Shown here one piece after another: positions 52,257-60,418 of a stretch of DNA of 64,000 bases. The notes under the pieces are model-generated. The model was not told where the DNA came from. It searched no databases and saw only the letters and a list, made by a program, of their open reading frames with translations. Within the stretch, counting starts at the first letter, position 1, and each line of letters opens with the position of its first letter. Origin of the DNA: an uncultured Kiloniellaceae bacterium. GTDB lineage: Bacteria > Pseudomonadota > Alphaproteobacteria > Kiloniellales > Kiloniellaceae. The position numbers and the translations under genes are program-made. The stretch lies in assembly GCA_947500035.1 (NCBI GenBank), contig CANMQP010000010.1:372001-436000 (forward strand), written 5' to 3'.

Positions 52257-52940
52257 CTATCTCCGGGGTTTTGGAGAGTTTGGAACCGACGGGGCGAGCT
52301 TGGCGTACTTAAGGCCAGGAGATCCGGATGAGGTGTATCGCCACTTCCCTTCCAAATACGCCCATTTTTTGAGTTTCTTGGTCAAGTCGAGGAACATACT
52401 GTTAGCGTCTTCAGCTTCGGACTCAAAACCCACTGCCTTGTAAGCGCCGATTGAAGTTTCGTTCAAAGCGTATAGTGAGATATAGGGGCGGACGTCTACT
52501 TTGGCGCAGAAATTAACAGCAAACTCTATCATTATCGAACCTCCTGACGCAGCTCCGGGATGGACCACCATCTTCGATATCAATATTTCATTCGTGAGGG
52601 GCATGAGGATCATGAGCGCGATAGGATCACTTCCAAGCTTGTAGACGCAGAAGACTTCGTCTGCGACGAAGGAGGACTTGAGGATGCTGCTGCACATCGT
52701 TTCCGCGTTGTCGATGTTGTCGGGTTCGAGACTTGGAACTCTGTCCGGGTCGACGGGGATATCGGCGCTATCTGTGCTTTCGGAACTCTCGAGTAGATCC
52801 GGAGAAGGCAACCCGGCCCGGTATGCCCGGATTTGATCCAATAACCGGGTTCCAATTCTGGTGATATGCGGGTTTGCAGCTTCGCCTGTGAAAACTGTGA
52901 TAGGTGGTTCCGTTACCCAGCTGTAATCAAGCTTTAGCAT
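52257..52940 (-). CDS. GNAT-like acetyltransferase-fold protein, AT-richer
   Basis: The 227-residue product has a GNAT-type C-terminal core: ISKMVVHPGAASGGSIMIEF, with the usual HPxxxGxG replaced by HPGAASGGSI, and ALNETSIGAYKAVGFESEAE, matching the N-x-x-A/S-x-x-x-Y-x-x-x-G-F end of the fold. The middle of the N-terminal part (LLESSESTDSADIPVDPDRV) is acidic and low in complexity. Codon use and base composition are visibly AT-richer than the neighbours, as is the following 460-bp gap; horizontal origin is possible. GGGGAAAG precedes the ATG. Substrate unknown. Confidence 0.7.
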   Translation of the reverse strand: MLKLDYSWVTEPPITVFTGEAANPHITRIGTRLLDQIRAYRAGLPSPDLLESSESTDSADIPVDPDRVPSLEPDNIDNAETMCSSILKSSFVADEVFCVYKLGSDPIALMILMPLTNEILISKMVVHPGAASGGSIMIEFAVNFCAKVDVRPYISLYALNETSIGAYKAVGFESEAEDANSMFLDLTKKLKKWAYLEGKWRYTSSGSPGLKYAKLAPSVPNSPKPRR

Positions 52941-53401
52941 CTCGCTTTCCCCTGCGCTGTTTCCATTGGAACTTTGTCGACTGAGGCTGCGTCAATGTGG
53001 TCTTGCTGTGCGAAATCAATCCCGCCAAGCGCGGTCTCGCTGCTTACACCGCCGAATCAGCTTGTTTAAAGCGAGCCATTGCCAATCTCACGCCGAACCG
53101 GTCGTTGTCGAATGTAATACAAGGCACATCTTACGGCGAGTTCGGGATGGAAGCCTCAACCATAAAAACCGGTATCTAGGCCGGATCATCTTTTGGCTTC
53201 ATATGGTTAGAGCAGATGCGCAAGTGCGACAGATCGCCTTTGGCGATTCCGCTTCGTCCCAGCCCGCCTGATTGGCGGCTCTGAGGTCGTTGTCGGTAAA
53301 GCCCGCGGGCGGTTGCGTGCGATCTGTCATGGCCTGTTTGCCTGCGATTCAAAAGGCACTATCGTGCAGAGAATCTTTATACGTCAGCCGTTCGGGCCAG
53401 A
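52941..53401. other. AT-richer gap with repeat-B copy 1
   Basis: A short frame from 52997 to 53179 ending YGEFGMEASTIKTGI has some protein-like character, but no ribosome site and no family, so it is not called. The gap holds repeat B (53206-53250). Confidence 0.5.
53206..53250 (+). repeat. dispersed repeat B, copy 1
   Basis: A 45-bp unit beginning GTTAGAGCAGAT and ending GATCGCC-TTT-GGCGATTCC, a hairpin. It matches the complement of 58487-58531 at 35 of 45 positions. Confidence 0.75.
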
Positions 53402-53611
53402 ATGCATATCTACAAGACAATTGACGAGGCTGTGGCAGCTGTCCAGTCCTACAAGGGATTGCCGCAGGACTTTGAGCTGCGGATAGATGAAAAGCTCGTA
53501 GACCCTTTGGGTGTCAATATGGCTATCCTTACCGACGCTATTCTTGCCAAAGGCTGGTGGCCCAATGGCTTTGAAGACTGCGGTGGGCATCGGCGCTTTT
53601 TGTACCGATAA
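53402..53611 (+). CDS. small protein of unknown function
   Basis: The 69-residue frame begins MHIYKTIDEAVAAVQSYKGL and ends GFEDCGGHRRFLYR. It reads like a real small soluble protein with a helix-strand start and a WWPNGFEDC turn, and has an acidic helix EKLVDPLGVN. No ribosome site is obvious and no family is recognised. It lies between an AT-rich gap and the DUF1028 gene on the opposite strand. Confidence 0.5.
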   Translation: MHIYKTIDEAVAAVQSYKGLPQDFELRIDEKLVDPLGVNMAILTDAILAKGWWPNGFEDCGGHRRFLYR

Positions 53612-53652
53612 ACGACCATCCTCGCCGCCAATGAGACGCTTTTCTTGAGTTG

Positions 53653-54399
53653 TCAGGGATTGGCGAAGGATGCGGACTTGGCGCCGCTCTTTGCCCGTTC
53701 CTCTTCCAGCGCCTGCAGCCTTTTGTCCAGTGCGGTCCGGTCGGTCACGCCGGAGGGATTGGCGGCCGTCGGGATCGTGTCGGCGAAATGCAGGTAGCGT
53801 TCCTGCGCGACCGCATAGAGGCGGCGCAGTTCCGCCAGGGGGTCGGCGTGGTCGTCGGCGCGCAGATCGAGCCAGGGATAGGCTTCGCCGCGATAGACCT
53901 GCACGGCGGCGGATTGCCTGCCACGTTTGTCGCCGCCGGCGGCTTCACCGGCCTCCATTGCCCCCAGCAGACGCTCGAGCAACGGCAGTTCCGGATGGGC
54001 GAGATAGGTCTTCAAGGTGTCTTCGATGACCTGCGGACCGGCCAGCATATTTCCGGCGACCGAGACCTGATCGTCGAGCAGGTGCCCGGCCCAATCGACG
54101 CAGGCGCTGCCGGTGAAGGCGGCGTTTCGTCCTTGCGCGTCGATCAGATGGAGCTGGCGGTTGTTCCGGCCATCGTCTGCGGTGGTCAGGGCCGTCACGA
54201 TCTCCTCCGGCGATTTGCCCTCGGCCAGCATGACGAGTCCATGAATGCCGTAGTGCGGATTGACGAAGGCCTGGGTCGCGACCGCGCCCACATGACTGCA
54301 GAGGTGTGGCACACGGGAACCGACAGCGAAAAAGCGGCTGGCCACGGCGACACCCAAATCGCCGCTCTCCGGATCACGGGCAACAATGGACCAGGTCAT
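53653..54399 (-). CDS. DUF1028 family protein (Ntn-hydrolase-like)
   Basis: The 248-residue product begins MTWSIVARDPESGDLGVAVA, the usual start of DUF1028 proteins, which are thought to have an Ntn-hydrolase-like fold. The further pattern FAVGSRVPHLCSHVGAVATQ and FTGSACVDWAGHLLDDQVSV supports it. AAAGGAG precedes the ATG at 54399. It follows the gamma-glutamyltransferase gene by 27 bp in the same operon. DUF1028 genes are often next to peptidase or transferase genes in this type of cluster; a peptidase-like or binding role is inferred. Catalytic activity has not been established. Confidence 0.85.
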   Translation of the reverse strand: MTWSIVARDPESGDLGVAVASRFFAVGSRVPHLCSHVGAVATQAFVNPHYGIHGLVMLAEGKSPEEIVTALTTADDGRNNRQLHLIDAQGRNAAFTGSACVDWAGHLLDDQVSVAGNMLAGPQVIEDTLKTYLAHPELPLLERLLGAMEAGEAAGGDKRGRQSAAVQVYRGEAYPWLDLRADDHADPLAELRRLYAVAQERYLHFADTIPTAANPSGVTDRTALDKRLQALEEERAKSGAKSASFANP

Positions 54400-54426
54400 G
54401 AACAAGCTCCTTTTGGTTTCAGCGGA

Positions 54427-56220
54427 TCACCGCCCGATTGCGTAGGCCTGCATCAGGCGCGGCGTTGCGGCGGCGCGCAGCAGGCCGTCTTCGTCCTTCT
54501 TGGCCGCGGTCAGGCGTCCGACGCTCCATTCCGGCGCCGCCGTGATGATGTGGCCGCGCGCCTCCAGATCGGCGAGGACGTCGGCGCCGATATTCTCCTC
54601 CACCATGATATGCCCCGGGGCCGCTGCACGCGGATAGAAAGAACTCGGGAAGTGCATGGTGTGGAACAGCGGCGCGTCGATGCATTCCTGCAGATTGAGG
54701 CCGTGGTGCACATGGCGCAGGAAGAAGGTCAGCTGCCACTGATCCTGCTGATCGCCGCCCGGCGTGCCGAAGGCGAGCGACGGCTTGCCCTTGTGCAAAG
54801 CCAGGGAAGGGGTGAGCGTCGTGCGTGGCCGTTTGCCCGGCGCCAGCGAAGAGGGCAGGCCGGGGGTCAGCCAGAACATCTGGGCGCGCGAATTCAGGGG
54901 CATGCCCAGACCGGGGATCACCGGCGAGGACTGCAGCCAGCCGCCGGAAGGGGTTGCCGAGACCATGTTGCCGTGCCGGTCGATGACGTCGATGTGTACC
55001 GTATCGCCCTTGCGGTCGGAGAGGTGCGCCATGGTGGGCTCACCCGCGCCCACGCCGCTGCCGCTGGTATCGATGGAACTCTGCATCTCCAGGCCGAGTT
55101 TCACCTGCTCTTGGAAGCCGGGTACGATGCCGGGTCGCTGCTCGAGCGAGGCGCGTTCCCCGATTAGTTTGCGCCGTTCGTCGTTGTAGGCGTCGGACAG
55201 CAGGTGCTCCATGGGCACCTTCACGAAGTCCGGGTCGCCGTAGTAGGCCTCGCGGTCCGCATAGGCCAGCTTCATGGCTTCGACCACCAGATGCACGAAG
55301 TCGGCGCCCGCCGGATCCATGGATGAGATGTCGAAGCCTTTCAGCAAGGCAAGGGACTGCAGCAGAACCGGTCCCTGGGTCCAGGCGTTGGCCTTGGCCA
55401 CGGTCCAATCCTGGTAGTCGAGAGTCAGCGGCGTGTCATAGCTCGCCTGCCACCCGGCCATGTCCTCGCCGGTCAGAACGCCGCCGTGCTTCTCGCCGCT
55501 GGCGTCCATCACCTCGGCGGTCCGCAGGTAACTATCCATGGCTTCGGCGACGAAACCGCGATAGAAGGCATCGCGCGCGGCGTCGATCTGCGCTTCGCGT
55601 CCGGACTTGCTTTCGGCTTCCTCCACAATGCGTTTCCAGGTCGCCGCCAGTGCTGGATTGCGGAAGAGCTTGCCGGCTTTCGGCGCCTGTCCACCCGGCA
55701 GCCAGGTCTCGTAGGAGGTCGGCCATTCTTCCTTAAAGAAATCGCCCAGATCGGCAATGGTATCCGCCACCCGTTCCAGCATGGGATGCCCCTGCTCGGC
55801 ATAGTAAATCGCCGGCTCCAGAGCCGCGCGCAGGGAGATGGTGCCATGATCGCGCAGCATCACCATCCAGGCGTCGAAGGCACCGGGGATGACGGTGGCG
55901 AGCAGGCCCGATCCGGGAATGAGATCCAGGCCCTGGGCACGATAAGCTTCGATGGTCGCGCCTGCGGGGGCCGTGCCCTGGCCGCACAGCACCTCGACCT
56001 TTCCGGTCTTGGCCGAGTAGAAAATCATCGGCGCGTCGCCCGCCGGACCGCAGAGGTGCGGCTCCACGATCTGCAGCACGAAGCCCATGGCTACGGCGGC
56101 GTCGAAGGCGTTTCCGTCCTTTTCCAGAATGCCGAAACCGACCGAGGAGGCAATCCAGTGGGTGGAGGTCGCGACGCCGAAGCTGCCGCGGATTTCCGGA
56201 CGGGTGGTGAAGAGTGACAT
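54427..56220 (-). CDS. ggt: gamma-glutamyltransferase family protein, no signal peptide
   Basis: The 597-residue product is a complete gamma-glutamyltransferase: N-terminal VGFGILEKDGNAFDAAVAMG, an ALALLKGFDISS helix, and the autoprocessing site with nucleophile T407 in GDTVHIDVID, followed by SATPSGGW and the C-terminal GTPGGDQQDQWQ. The processed subunits would be about 43 and 20 kDa. Most bacterial Ggt proteins are periplasmic, but no signal sequence is seen (MSLFTTRPEIRGSFGVATST). GGAG precedes the ATG at 56220. It is after the second permease gene of the Opp-type operon and before DUF1028, so it would act on imported gamma-glutamyl compounds in the cytoplasm. Confidence 0.9.
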   Translation of the reverse strand: MSLFTTRPEIRGSFGVATSTHWIASSVGFGILEKDGNAFDAAVAMGFVLQIVEPHLCGPAGDAPMIFYSAKTGKVEVLCGQGTAPAGATIEAYRAQGLDLIPGSGLLATVIPGAFDAWMVMLRDHGTISLRAALEPAIYYAEQGHPMLERVADTIADLGDFFKEEWPTSYETWLPGGQAPKAGKLFRNPALAATWKRIVEEAESKSGREAQIDAARDAFYRGFVAEAMDSYLRTAEVMDASGEKHGGVLTGEDMAGWQASYDTPLTLDYQDWTVAKANAWTQGPVLLQSLALLKGFDISSMDPAGADFVHLVVEAMKLAYADREAYYGDPDFVKVPMEHLLSDAYNDERRKLIGERASLEQRPGIVPGFQEQVKLGLEMQSSIDTSGSGVGAGEPTMAHLSDRKGDTVHIDVIDRHGNMVSATPSGGWLQSSPVIPGLGMPLNSRAQMFWLTPGLPSSLAPGKRPRTTLTPSLALHKGKPSLAFGTPGGDQQDQWQLTFFLRHVHHGLNLQECIDAPLFHTMHFPSSFYPRAAAPGHIMVEENIGADVLADLEARGHIITAAPEWSVGRLTAAKKDEDGLLRAAATPRLMQAYAIGR

Positions 56221-56290
56221 AGGGGCTCCAAGGTTTTCTTATGCTTTGAGTTTGAATGGGCGGCAGGAAATTTATATCCGCTTTAGATTT

Positions 56291-56336
56291 CAGTTTTGTC
56301 TGGTCAGTTTTGTCTGGTCAGTTTTGTCCGGTCAGT
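56291..56336 (-). repeat. 14-bp tandem array starting at a stop codon
   Basis: Three copies of a 14-bp unit (CAGTTTTGTCTGGT on the plus strand, last with one change) plus a partial unit. On the minus strand the array starts within the TGA of the permease gene at 56332-56334 and runs 40 bp into the gap before ggt. Confidence 0.95.
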
Positions 56337-57207
56337 TCTCCCGGGGATCGAGGGCATCGCGCAGCCCGTCGCCGAGCAGATTGAAGCCCAGCACCACCAG
56401 GAAGATCGCGGCGCCCGGCCACATGGCCATCCAGGGCGCTTGGCTCAGGAAGTTCTTGGCCACATTCAGCATGCTGCCCCAGCTTGGCGCGGGCGGCTGC
56501 TGTCCGAGACCCAGGAAGGAGAGGCTGGCTTCCGCGATGATGGCTGTCGCTATGGCAAGCGTTGCCTGCACCAGGATCGGTGCGAAGACATTGGGCAGGA
56601 TGTAACGGACGATGATCAGCGTATGGGACAGGCCGATCGCGCGTGCACCCTCCACGTAGTCTTCCGTTTTCACGCTGAGCACCTGTCCGCGTGTCAGGCG
56701 GACGAAGATCGGCATGGCAGAGAGGCCGATGGCGATCATGGCGTTGGTCAGGCTCGGCCCCAGAAAGGCGGCGAGCGCAATGGCCAGGATCAGGAAGGGG
56801 GTCGCCAGCAGGGCGTCCGTCGCGCGGGAGATGATGCCGTCCAGCCAGCCGCCGAAATAACCGGCGATCAGGCCGAAGGGCACACCGATGAGCACGGCGA
56901 TGGCCACCGAGACCACCCCGGCCAGCAGGGAGGCCTGAGCGCCCCAGATCATGCGCGAAAGGATGTCCCGGCCCAACTCGTCCGTGCCGAGCCAGTAGGC
57001 GGCGGAGGGCGCCTGGCGGATCGCCGACCAGGAGGTGCCCGCGGGATCGGCAATCGGCAGGACGGGCGCGAGGATCGCGATGCCGACGAAGAAGAGCACC
57101 AGGATGAAGCCCAGGGCTGCGCTCTTGTTGCCCTTCAGCTTTTTCCAGATACGGCTCTGGGAGCGTTCCGGCATCTCGGTTTTGATGGTGGTGGCTGCGC
57201 TGCTCAT
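56332..57207 (-). CDS. DppC-type ABC permease
   Basis: The 291-residue product has a cytoplasmic N-terminus, six membrane segments, the pattern YWLGTDELGRDILSRMIWGA and the EAA loop TEDYVEGARAIGLSHTLIIV. It is the second permease of the Opp/Dpp importer. The start is odd: the ATG at 57207 lies 5 bp beyond a 263-bp inverted-repeat element and has no ribosome site; an in-frame ATG 11 codons later (MPERSQ) is an alternative. It ends at a TGA that begins the 14-bp array and is followed by ggt. Confidence 0.9.
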   Translation of the reverse strand: MSSAATTIKTEMPERSQSRIWKKLKGNKSAALGFILVLFFVGIAILAPVLPIADPAGTSWSAIRQAPSAAYWLGTDELGRDILSRMIWGAQASLLAGVVSVAIAVLIGVPFGLIAGYFGGWLDGIISRATDALLATPFLILAIALAAFLGPSLTNAMIAIGLSAMPIFVRLTRGQVLSVKTEDYVEGARAIGLSHTLIIVRYILPNVFAPILVQATLAIATAIIAEASLSFLGLGQQPPAPSWGSMLNVAKNFLSQAPWMAMWPGAAIFLVVLGFNLLGDGLRDALDPREN

Positions 57208-57212
57208 GATCT

Positions 57213-57475
57213 ATACCAAGGAGCGTTGATAATAACCCAAAGAGACGTCTTCTCCGGGTTTTCGGCTAGGAGCGGTCTGCGTGGCGATGCGGAGCATCGT
57301 GAGCTGTTCGCGACGCAGACCGAAAGCTCGGAAAAGGCGCCGCGCCGGTTGTCTACAGAGACCTTCGGAGGGCGTCAAAGGACCTTGCCGATGCGCCGCA
57401 TCGCCTGCAATCCTTCTCCTGCCCGAAGGGCACTGTAGACAATCTCTTTGGGTCATTATCAACGTTCCTTGGTAT
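57213..57475. mobile_element. 263-bp MITE-like element with 33-bp terminal inverted repeats
   Basis: The left end ATACCAAGGAGCGTTGATAA and the right end, read in reverse, ATACCAAGGAACGTTGATAA match over 33 bp with two mismatches. Inside are an inverted repeat CGGTCTGCGT/ACGCAGACCG (57273-57282, 57313-57322) and a second GTCTACAG/CTGTAGAC (57351-57358, 57433-57440). No ORF fits in it. It fills the entire gap between two permease genes and ends in the last base of the first permease's stop. It is probably a small non-autonomous transposable or structured repeat; its parent transposase is not in the window. Confidence 0.85.
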
Positions 57476-58422
57476 TAAACCTGATCCCGCAAACGCGGAT
57501 TGAGGAAGAGGTAGGCGATATCGGCTAGCAGGTTCATGAGGATAAAGCCCACGGCGGTGCAGAGCACAACGCCCTGGACCACGGCGTAGTCGCGGTTAAA
57601 GACCGCATCGACGATCAGCTTGCCGAAGCCGGGAATGGTGAAAATCTGCTCGGTCAGGACGGCGCCCGCCAGCAGCTCACCGAACAGCAGGGCGCTCAAG
57701 GTGACGATGGGCAAAAGCGCATTGCGGAAAGCATGCTTTAAAACCACGACGGACTCATACAATCCCTTGGCCCGCGCCGTGCGCACGTAGTCCGCCTTGA
57801 GCACGCCGAGCATGGCGCTGCGGGTGTGGCGCATCAGGGTCGCGGCCAATGCGGTGCCCAGGACGAAGGCGGGCATGATCATGGTCTCGATCGATTTGAT
57901 GGGATCCTCGAAGAGCGGCCGGTAGCCCGAGGCCGGCAGCCAGCCGAGGTTCACCGAGACCAGCAGGATCAACATGATGCCGAGCCAGAAGTTGGGAATC
58001 GAGAGACCGGACAAGGCGACCACGTTCGCCACGTAGTCGATCATGGTGCCTTTCTTGATGGCGGAGATGATTCCGGCCGGAATGCCGATCACCATGGCGA
58101 TGATCATGGCCATGACCGCCAGCTGGATCGTGACCGGCAGCTTTTCCTTGATCAGTTCCAGAACCGGTTGGTTGGTTCGGAGCGAGATGCCGAAATCACC
58201 CTGAAGTACCGCGCTGACCCAGTAAAAATACTGGATCGGGATCGGCTCATTCAGGCGGTATTTTTCACGCAGAAAGGCGATGACTTCGGGATCGCGCTCC
58301 TCGCCGGCCAGCACCAGGATCGGATCGCCGGGCAGCAGTTTTTGCAGGGTGAAGATAAAGATCGATACCAGCACCAGGGTTGGGATCGTGATCAGTATGC
58401 GTCGGCCGATATAGGAGTACAT
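57475..58422 (-). CDS. DppB-type ABC permease
   Basis: The 315-residue product shows the OppB/DppB pattern: MYSYIGRRILITIPTLVLVS, LREKYRLNEPIPIQYFYW and VLQGDFGISLRTNQPV, with an EAA loop LKADYVRTARAKGLYESVVV and the end LADIAYLFLNPRLRD. It is the first permease of the operon and follows the binding-protein gene after a terminator-like hairpin and a 300-bp gap. The inverted-repeat element begins at its stop codon, so the two permease genes are no longer coupled as they are in the operon at 9.6 kb. Confidence 0.92.
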   Translation of the reverse strand: MYSYIGRRILITIPTLVLVSIFIFTLQKLLPGDPILVLAGEERDPEVIAFLREKYRLNEPIPIQYFYWVSAVLQGDFGISLRTNQPVLELIKEKLPVTIQLAVMAMIIAMVIGIPAGIISAIKKGTMIDYVANVVALSGLSIPNFWLGIMLILLVSVNLGWLPASGYRPLFEDPIKSIETMIMPAFVLGTALAATLMRHTRSAMLGVLKADYVRTARAKGLYESVVVLKHAFRNALLPIVTLSALLFGELLAGAVLTEQIFTIPGFGKLIVDAVFNRDYAVVQGVVLCTAVGFILMNLLADIAYLFLNPRLRDQV

Positions 58423-58486
58423 GGTTCCGGGATCGTTCAGCGTGCTCTATAGCGAAATGCGTTTCTAGATCAGATCCGGATTAGAT

Positions 58487-58531
58487 GGAATCGCCTTCGG
58501 CGATCCGTCGTTCCGGTGAATCTGCTCTAAC
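58487..58531 (-). repeat. dispersed repeat B, copy 2
   Basis: On the minus strand it is a 45-bp unit beginning GTTAGAGCAGAT with the hairpin GATCGCC-GAA-GGCGATTCC, 35 of 45 positions equal to 53206-53250. Confidence 0.75.
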
Positions 58532-58634
58532 ACTATGACTTAGAGCGGGTTCACATGTTTTAGCGAAAACACAGAGTGTTTCCGTTAAAGCATGACGCGC
58601 TCTAGTGAATCGTTTCATCTCAAAATCTGCGTTT

Positions 58635-58674
58635 GAGATCAGCAGACTGCTGGTCGAGAGGCAGTGAATTTTGA
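58635..58674 (+). repeat. dispersed repeat A, copy 2
   Basis: Matches the minus strand of 38288-38327 at 36 of 40 positions, with further similarity on both sides. The core GATCAGCA-GAC-TGCTGGTC is a near-perfect hairpin. Confidence 0.75.
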
Positions 58675-58718
58675 GGGTGACTAAACGCATTTTGCTCTGG
58701 GCCGCTGCCTGCAAAAGA

Positions 58719-58754
58719 GGAAAAAAAAGGGGGCCCGGTGTTCCCGGGCCCCTA
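58719..58754 (-). terminator. strong Rho-independent terminator
   Basis: Ten-base GC arms (58729-58738 with 58744-58753) and a 5-base loop are followed on the minus strand by eight T residues. It lies 13 bp after the binding-protein stop and 300 bp before the next permease start, inside what looks like one operon. Confidence 0.9.
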
Positions 58755-58767
58755 GGCTGGCACTAAT

Positions 58768-60288
58768 CTAGTTAAGCTTGACGTTCTCCAGGCGGATCAT
58801 GCCGTCCGGATAGGCCGTGAAGCCCTCGACCTTGCTGGAGAGAGCCCAGATCCAGGTCTGATGGTAGAGGTAGATGATCGGCAGATCATTCGCGAGGATC
58901 TCGCGGGCTGCGTCATACTTGACCTTGCGCACGGCGTTGTCCGTCGACTGCCGCGCTTCGTTCAAGAGGGCATCGATCTCCGGGTTACAGTATTTGGAAT
59001 CGTTGATGCCGCCTTCGCAGGTCATGAACTGATGAATGTTGCCATCCGGATCGACCCGGCCGGACCAACCGATTTGGCTGGCCTGATAGTTGCCGGCGGA
59101 CTGTTCCTGCAGCAGGGTAGCGAACTCGGTGGCCTTGAGCTTCACGTCAAAGCCCGCTTCCGCAGCCATGGCCTGAACCACCTGCATGACCTGCATCTGA
59201 ACCGGGTTGTTGGCGACCTGGACTTCGATTTCCAGCTTGTCGTATCCGGCTTCCTTCAAGAGGGCCTTGGCCTTTGCGACATCGCGCGCGGGCGTGGGAA
59301 TGCTCTCGTTGTACCAGGGGCTGGTGGTTGGGAAGGACTGATTGCCCGGCTTGAACACGCCCTCGAAGACAACCTGGTTCAGGGCTTCACGATCAATGGA
59401 AAGCTCCAGTGCCTGACGGATCCGGGGGTCTTCGCCCAAGGGATTCTTCGACATCTCGCCGTTACCCACATTCACCGTGATGCCCTGATAGCCCAGGCTG
59501 ACGGCTTCGGCGTAGGTCAGGTTGGAATCACCTTTGACCGAGGCGGCATCAGGTGCGGCCAGGCGCTCCAGCATGTCCAGATCGCCCGATCGCAGATTGG
59601 CAAGACGTACCGTCGTGTCGGGGATCGGCAGGTAGGTGACCTTGTCGATATGGATCGCGTCCGCGTTCCAGTAATCGGCAAACTTCTCCAGCACGATCCG
59701 GTCCTGTTGAACCCGCTCGACGAACTTGAAGGGACCGGAACAAATGGGCGCGAGACCCAGCTCCACGCCTTTCTCGGCGGCGGCGGTCGGCGACAGCATC
59801 ATGCCCGCGCGGTCGGCGAACTGCGCGATGAGGGTGGCATCCGGCGCGGCCAGGGTGAACTTCACCTGATGAGGGCCGGTGACCTCGGCGGTTTCGATGG
59901 ACGAGAGTTCACTCTTGCGGCGGGACTCCGGCATGGTCTTGGAGCGTTCGATGTTGGCTTTGACCGCTTCCGCATCGAAAGGCGTGCCGTCATGGAAGGT
60001 GACGCCTTCGCGCAGATCCATGGTCAGGGTCAGGCCGTCGTCGGACCAGCTCCATCCGGTCGCGAGCTGGGGAATGATTTCCAGATCCGGCGTGATGTCG
60101 ACCAGCTTATCGCAGACGGCAGCATAGACGATCCGTCCGACGAAGGTGCGCGATTGATCAGGATCGAGCACGTCCGGATCTTCCTGCAGGCCGATTCTGA
60201 GTTCGGCGGCCGAGGCCCCCGTAATGGCGCCGGGGGCGACCCCGGCAGCCAATGCCGCCATCATCGCGGCGATTGTCAGTTTACGCAT
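58768..60288 (-). CDS. family 5 periplasmic substrate-binding protein
   Basis: The 506-residue product has a signal peptide (MRKLTIAAMMAALAAGVAPG, cut near ASAA) and the family 5 fold: LRIGLQEDPDVLDPDQSRTF, LTMDLREGVTFHDGTPFDAE, and ALLKEAGYDKLEIEVQ. GAGGAGA and AAGGA precede the ATG. It is the receptor of the minus-strand importer whose ATPase, permease and gamma-glutamyltransferase genes flank it, so a gamma-glutamyl peptide, glutathione-like or opine-like ligand is inferred. The nearest known glutathione receptors (GsiB) are of this family. Confidence 0.92.
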   Translation of the reverse strand: MRKLTIAAMMAALAAGVAPGAITGASAAELRIGLQEDPDVLDPDQSRTFVGRIVYAAVCDKLVDITPDLEIIPQLATGWSWSDDGLTLTMDLREGVTFHDGTPFDAEAVKANIERSKTMPESRRKSELSSIETAEVTGPHQVKFTLAAPDATLIAQFADRAGMMLSPTAAAEKGVELGLAPICSGPFKFVERVQQDRIVLEKFADYWNADAIHIDKVTYLPIPDTTVRLANLRSGDLDMLERLAAPDAASVKGDSNLTYAEAVSLGYQGITVNVGNGEMSKNPLGEDPRIRQALELSIDREALNQVVFEGVFKPGNQSFPTTSPWYNESIPTPARDVAKAKALLKEAGYDKLEIEVQVANNPVQMQVMQVVQAMAAEAGFDVKLKATEFATLLQEQSAGNYQASQIGWSGRVDPDGNIHQFMTCEGGINDSKYCNPEIDALLNEARQSTDNAVRKVKYDAAREILANDLPIIYLYHQTWIWALSSKVEGFTAYPDGMIRLENVKLN

Positions 60289-60418
60289 TTCCTTGTCTCC
60301 TCTGTTAAAGAACACTCTCTAAATTTTTATTATGTCCCGTTATTTTAGGATCTTGACTCGTCTTGCATTCCAGCGAAGCATCCGCCTCCATTTCAGGAGA
60401 CATCCGCCTCTATTTTCA

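Larger units (their letters stand above)
58423..58767. other. gap with repeats A and B and a terminator
   Basis: The 345-bp gap after the binding-protein gene holds the terminator at 58719-58754, repeat A copy 2 (58635-58674) and repeat B copy 2 (58487-58531). No gene is seen. Confidence 0.65.

Noticed and set aside
52997-53179. 60-codon frame ending YGEFGMEASTIKTGI
   Set aside because: Some protein-like character, but no ribosome site, no family and an overlapping frame of similar length. Left as part of the gap.
53650-55167. 505-codon plus-strand frame opposite DUF1028 and ggt
   Set aside because: It spans two well-supported minus-strand genes and has no domain.
58861-60348. 495-codon plus-strand frame opposite the binding protein
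   Set aside because: Antisense to a family 5 protein with a signal peptide and ribosome site; no domain of its own.
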